Assembly (NCBI GenBank): GCA_964402115.1
Contig: CAYOBW010000351.1
Span: 1 to 6,912 of the forward strand
Source of the DNA: CAYOBW01 sp964402115
GTDB lineage: Bacteria; Verrucomicrobiota; Kiritimatiellia; UBA8416; CAYOBW01
Length of the DNA stretch: 6,912 nucleotides
Reading direction: 5' to 3'
The notes under the pieces are model-generated. The model worked only from the letters and a program-made list of their open reading frames with translations, did no database searches and was not told the DNA's origin. This document shows, in pieces, positions 5,621 through 6,912 of the stretch (the stretch's first letter is position 1; every line of letters begins with the position of its first letter). Made by a program: the position numbers and the translations under genes.

Positions 5621-6912
5621 CTACTCGCCTTCGCGGTAGCGGCGGAAGTACTCGCGGGTATGCTCGCGTTCCTTCTTGGGCAGGCGGAGGTCGATCAGCG
5701 GGTCGGCCTGTTCACTAAAGCTGCTTTGCAGCTGGTCCTTCGCGTCTTGAAGCGTCTTGCCGGCTTGGTTGGGACCGCCCGCTGAACCGGTGCGAACCGC
5801 TTCGCCGGGCTGGACGTTGCCCTTGACGCGGGATTCGTAGAAGCTGGTGTCGGTCTTGGCTTCGGGCCGTTCGCCCTGCCCCTGGCCTTCGCCCAGCCCC
5901 ATGCCGGGCTGCTCACCCTCGCCTCGGCCGTTCCCAAATTGACCTTGGCAGGCCCCGCAGCCCTCGCCGTTGCACTCTTTGCAGCCCATCGCTTCTTTGG
6001 CCATGGCGATTTCGTCCAGCATCTGTTCGAGCGTCTCAAGTTGGTCTGCCTGGTCCTGCAACTCTTGCAGGTTCTGGGCCATTTGGTCCAACTGGGCCGC
6101 CGCGGCCTTTCCGTCGCCGTTCTTCAGGCACTCGCGGCACTGCCCCAATTGCTGAGCCATCTTCTGCAGCGCGTCCATCTGGTCGTTCATGCGATTCAAT
6201 TGGTCGAGTTTCCGCTGCAACTGGCCGGCGCCATCCAAGTCGCCGGCGTCCTGCCGCCGCTTGATCTCTTGCTCCAAGTCGCGTTTGGCCTGTTCGTGGC
6301 TGTCCTTCAATTCCTGCAGCCGGTTCTGCATTTGTTCCAGTTGCTTGGCCAATTGCTGTTTCTGTTCCTCGGTCAACTGTTCGTTCTTCAACTTCTCTTG
6401 CAGGTCCTTAAGTTCGTCCAGCGCCTTCTGGAAGTTGCCCTCTTTCATGGCTTCGGCGATCTTGTCGGCCGGCCCGCCGGCAAGATCCTTCAGCCGATTC
6501 AACTGCTCGCGCATTTTGTCCATGCCGCCCATCTGGTCGCGGCGGTCTTGGAGCGACTTGGCCAAGTCACTCATCTTGACCAACGCTTTCTTGTGGTCCA
6601 CATCCGTTTTGTTGACCAATTCGTCGACGCCCTTCTGCAGTTCCTTCAGCAAGACGTCCGCGTCCTCCAGGCCCTTTTGCTCGTCCTTCTTCTTGACACG
6701 GTCCAGCTGCTCTTGCAGTTTCTTGGCGCTGCGTTTCACCTGCTGAGCCTGCCGCGTTTGCGAGCTGGCGGCCGCCGCCTGCTGATCGGGCACGGCATTC
6801 GGGACAAGACTTATCAACGCGCAGATCGCTGCCGCCGGCAGCAAAGGCAGCAGGATTCGCCGCTGCGGACGGACCACGAAACTGTCCCGCACGTCGACGC
6901 GTTCCACGCGGT
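5621..6912 (-). CDS. Membrane-anchored coiled-coil protein with cysteine knuckle (5' end outside window)
   Basis: I do not recognise a named family. The frame is open past the right edge, and the residues after GTG 6905-6907 (ERVDVRDSFVVRPQRR) look internal, so the true start is probably outside. Numbering from that GTG: residues 18-35 are a hydrophobic membrane segment. Residues about 50-300 are a long Q/K/E/L/D-rich coiled coil with heptad character and repeated MxQ/LxxL patterns, broken by C257-x2-C260. Then comes C309-x2-C312-x4-C317-x2-C320, a CxxCxGxGCxxCxG knuckle like half of a DnaJ zinc domain, followed by a Gly/Glu/Gln-rich linker (about 321-350). The C-terminus is PLIDLRLPKKEREHTREYFRRYREGE-like, ending in a charged helix. 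The overall plan recalls large planctomycete membrane proteins with several N-terminal helices, a low-complexity coiled coil and a similar basic tail; that is from memory. The role is unknown; a structural or scaffold role in the envelope is inference. The stop is TAG at 5621-5623. Confidence 0.82.
   Translation of the reverse strand, partial: RVERVDVRDSFVVRPQRRILLPLLPAAAICALISLVPNAVPDQQAAAASSQTRQAQQVKRSAKKLQEQLDRVKKKDEQKGLEDADVLLKELQKGVDELVNKTDVDHKKALVKMSDLAKSLQDRRDQMGGMDKMREQLNRLKDLAGGPADKIAEAMKEGNFQKALDELKDLQEKLKNEQLTEEQKQQLAKQLEQMQNRLQELKDSHEQAKRDLEQEIKRRQDAGDLDGAGQLQRKLDQLNRMNDQMDALQKMAQQLGQCRECLKNGDGKAAAAQLDQMAQNLQELQDQADQLETLEQMLDEIAMAKEAMGCKECNGEGCGACQGQFGNGRGEGEQPGMGLGEGQGQGERPEAKTDTSFYESRVKGNVQPGEAVRTGSAGGPNQAGKTLQDAKDQLQSSFSEQADPLIDLRLPKKEREHTREYFRRYREGE

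Noticed and set aside
5531..5785. An 84-codon plus-strand frame starting in the intergenic region
   Set aside because: Most of it is antisense to the 3' end of the coiled-coil gene; the preceding purine-rich bases alone are not enough to call a gene.
5946..5983. Calling the coiled-coil protein a DnaJ-type chaperone
   Set aside because: Only one half of a zinc-knuckle pattern is present; no J domain or DnaJ C-terminal domain is seen in the window.
6189..6746. A 185-codon Ser/Cys/Phe-rich open frame on the plus strand
   Set aside because: Its odd composition is the direct antisense image of a Gln/Lys/Leu/Glu-rich coiled coil; no ribosome binding site or domain supports it.
1..6912. CRISPR arrays, tRNA genes, insertion sequences, phage or defence genes
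   Set aside because: No spaced direct repeats, cloverleaf, transposase motif or terminal inverted repeats were seen; the genes read as ordinary planctomycete chromosome.

Overview
The window looks like a piece of a planctomycete chromosome, most like the Pirellulales in flavour. The DNA is GC-rich. The clearest marker is a DUF1559 protein: a prepilin-type N-terminus and a C-terminal H-x9-DG motif, a family greatly expanded in Planctomycetota. It is followed by a small lipoprotein of the carboxypeptidase-regulatory-like type that commonly sits beside DUF1559 genes in that phylum. A long TPR protein, a TPR/cytochrome c protein and a Q/K/E/L-rich coiled-coil membrane protein fit the same picture. 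The assignment rests on recognised protein families, not on a database search.

Layout, left to right. Positions 2-1315 (+) hold the 3' part of a gene for a TPR protein with two C-type heme domains; its start lies outside the window. A 22-base gap with a small perfect hairpin separates it from the convergent minus-strand genes. Reading leftward from about 5440, the minus strand carries a sigma70-like promoter, an approximately 105-nt leader, the DUF1559 gene (5300-4275), the lipoprotein gene (4213-3752) and a 791-residue membrane-anchored TPR gene (3713-1338). The gaps of 61 and 38 bases suggest one three-gene operon. Positions 5301-5620 are non-coding and hold this promoter and leader, plus the region downstream of the last gene. 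Positions 5621-6912 (-) are the 3' part of a gene for a membrane-anchored coiled-coil protein with a four-cysteine CxxCxGxGCxxC knuckle; it runs off the right edge.

How the genes may work together: the three minus-strand operon products are all predicted to be at or across the cytoplasmic membrane (pseudopilin-like anchor, lipoprotein, TPR scaffold). The convergent gene encodes a probable extracytoplasmic redox protein that also has TPRs. A shared cell-envelope role is plausible but is inference; convergent orientation is weak evidence for shared function. No biochemical substrate can be named for any of the five genes.

I saw no tRNA, rRNA, CRISPR array, insertion sequence or phage gene. Nothing here is a clearly new system. 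The best leads are the TPR/diheme fusion, the cysteine knuckle inside the coiled-coil protein, and the regulatory architecture in front of the DUF1559 operon.
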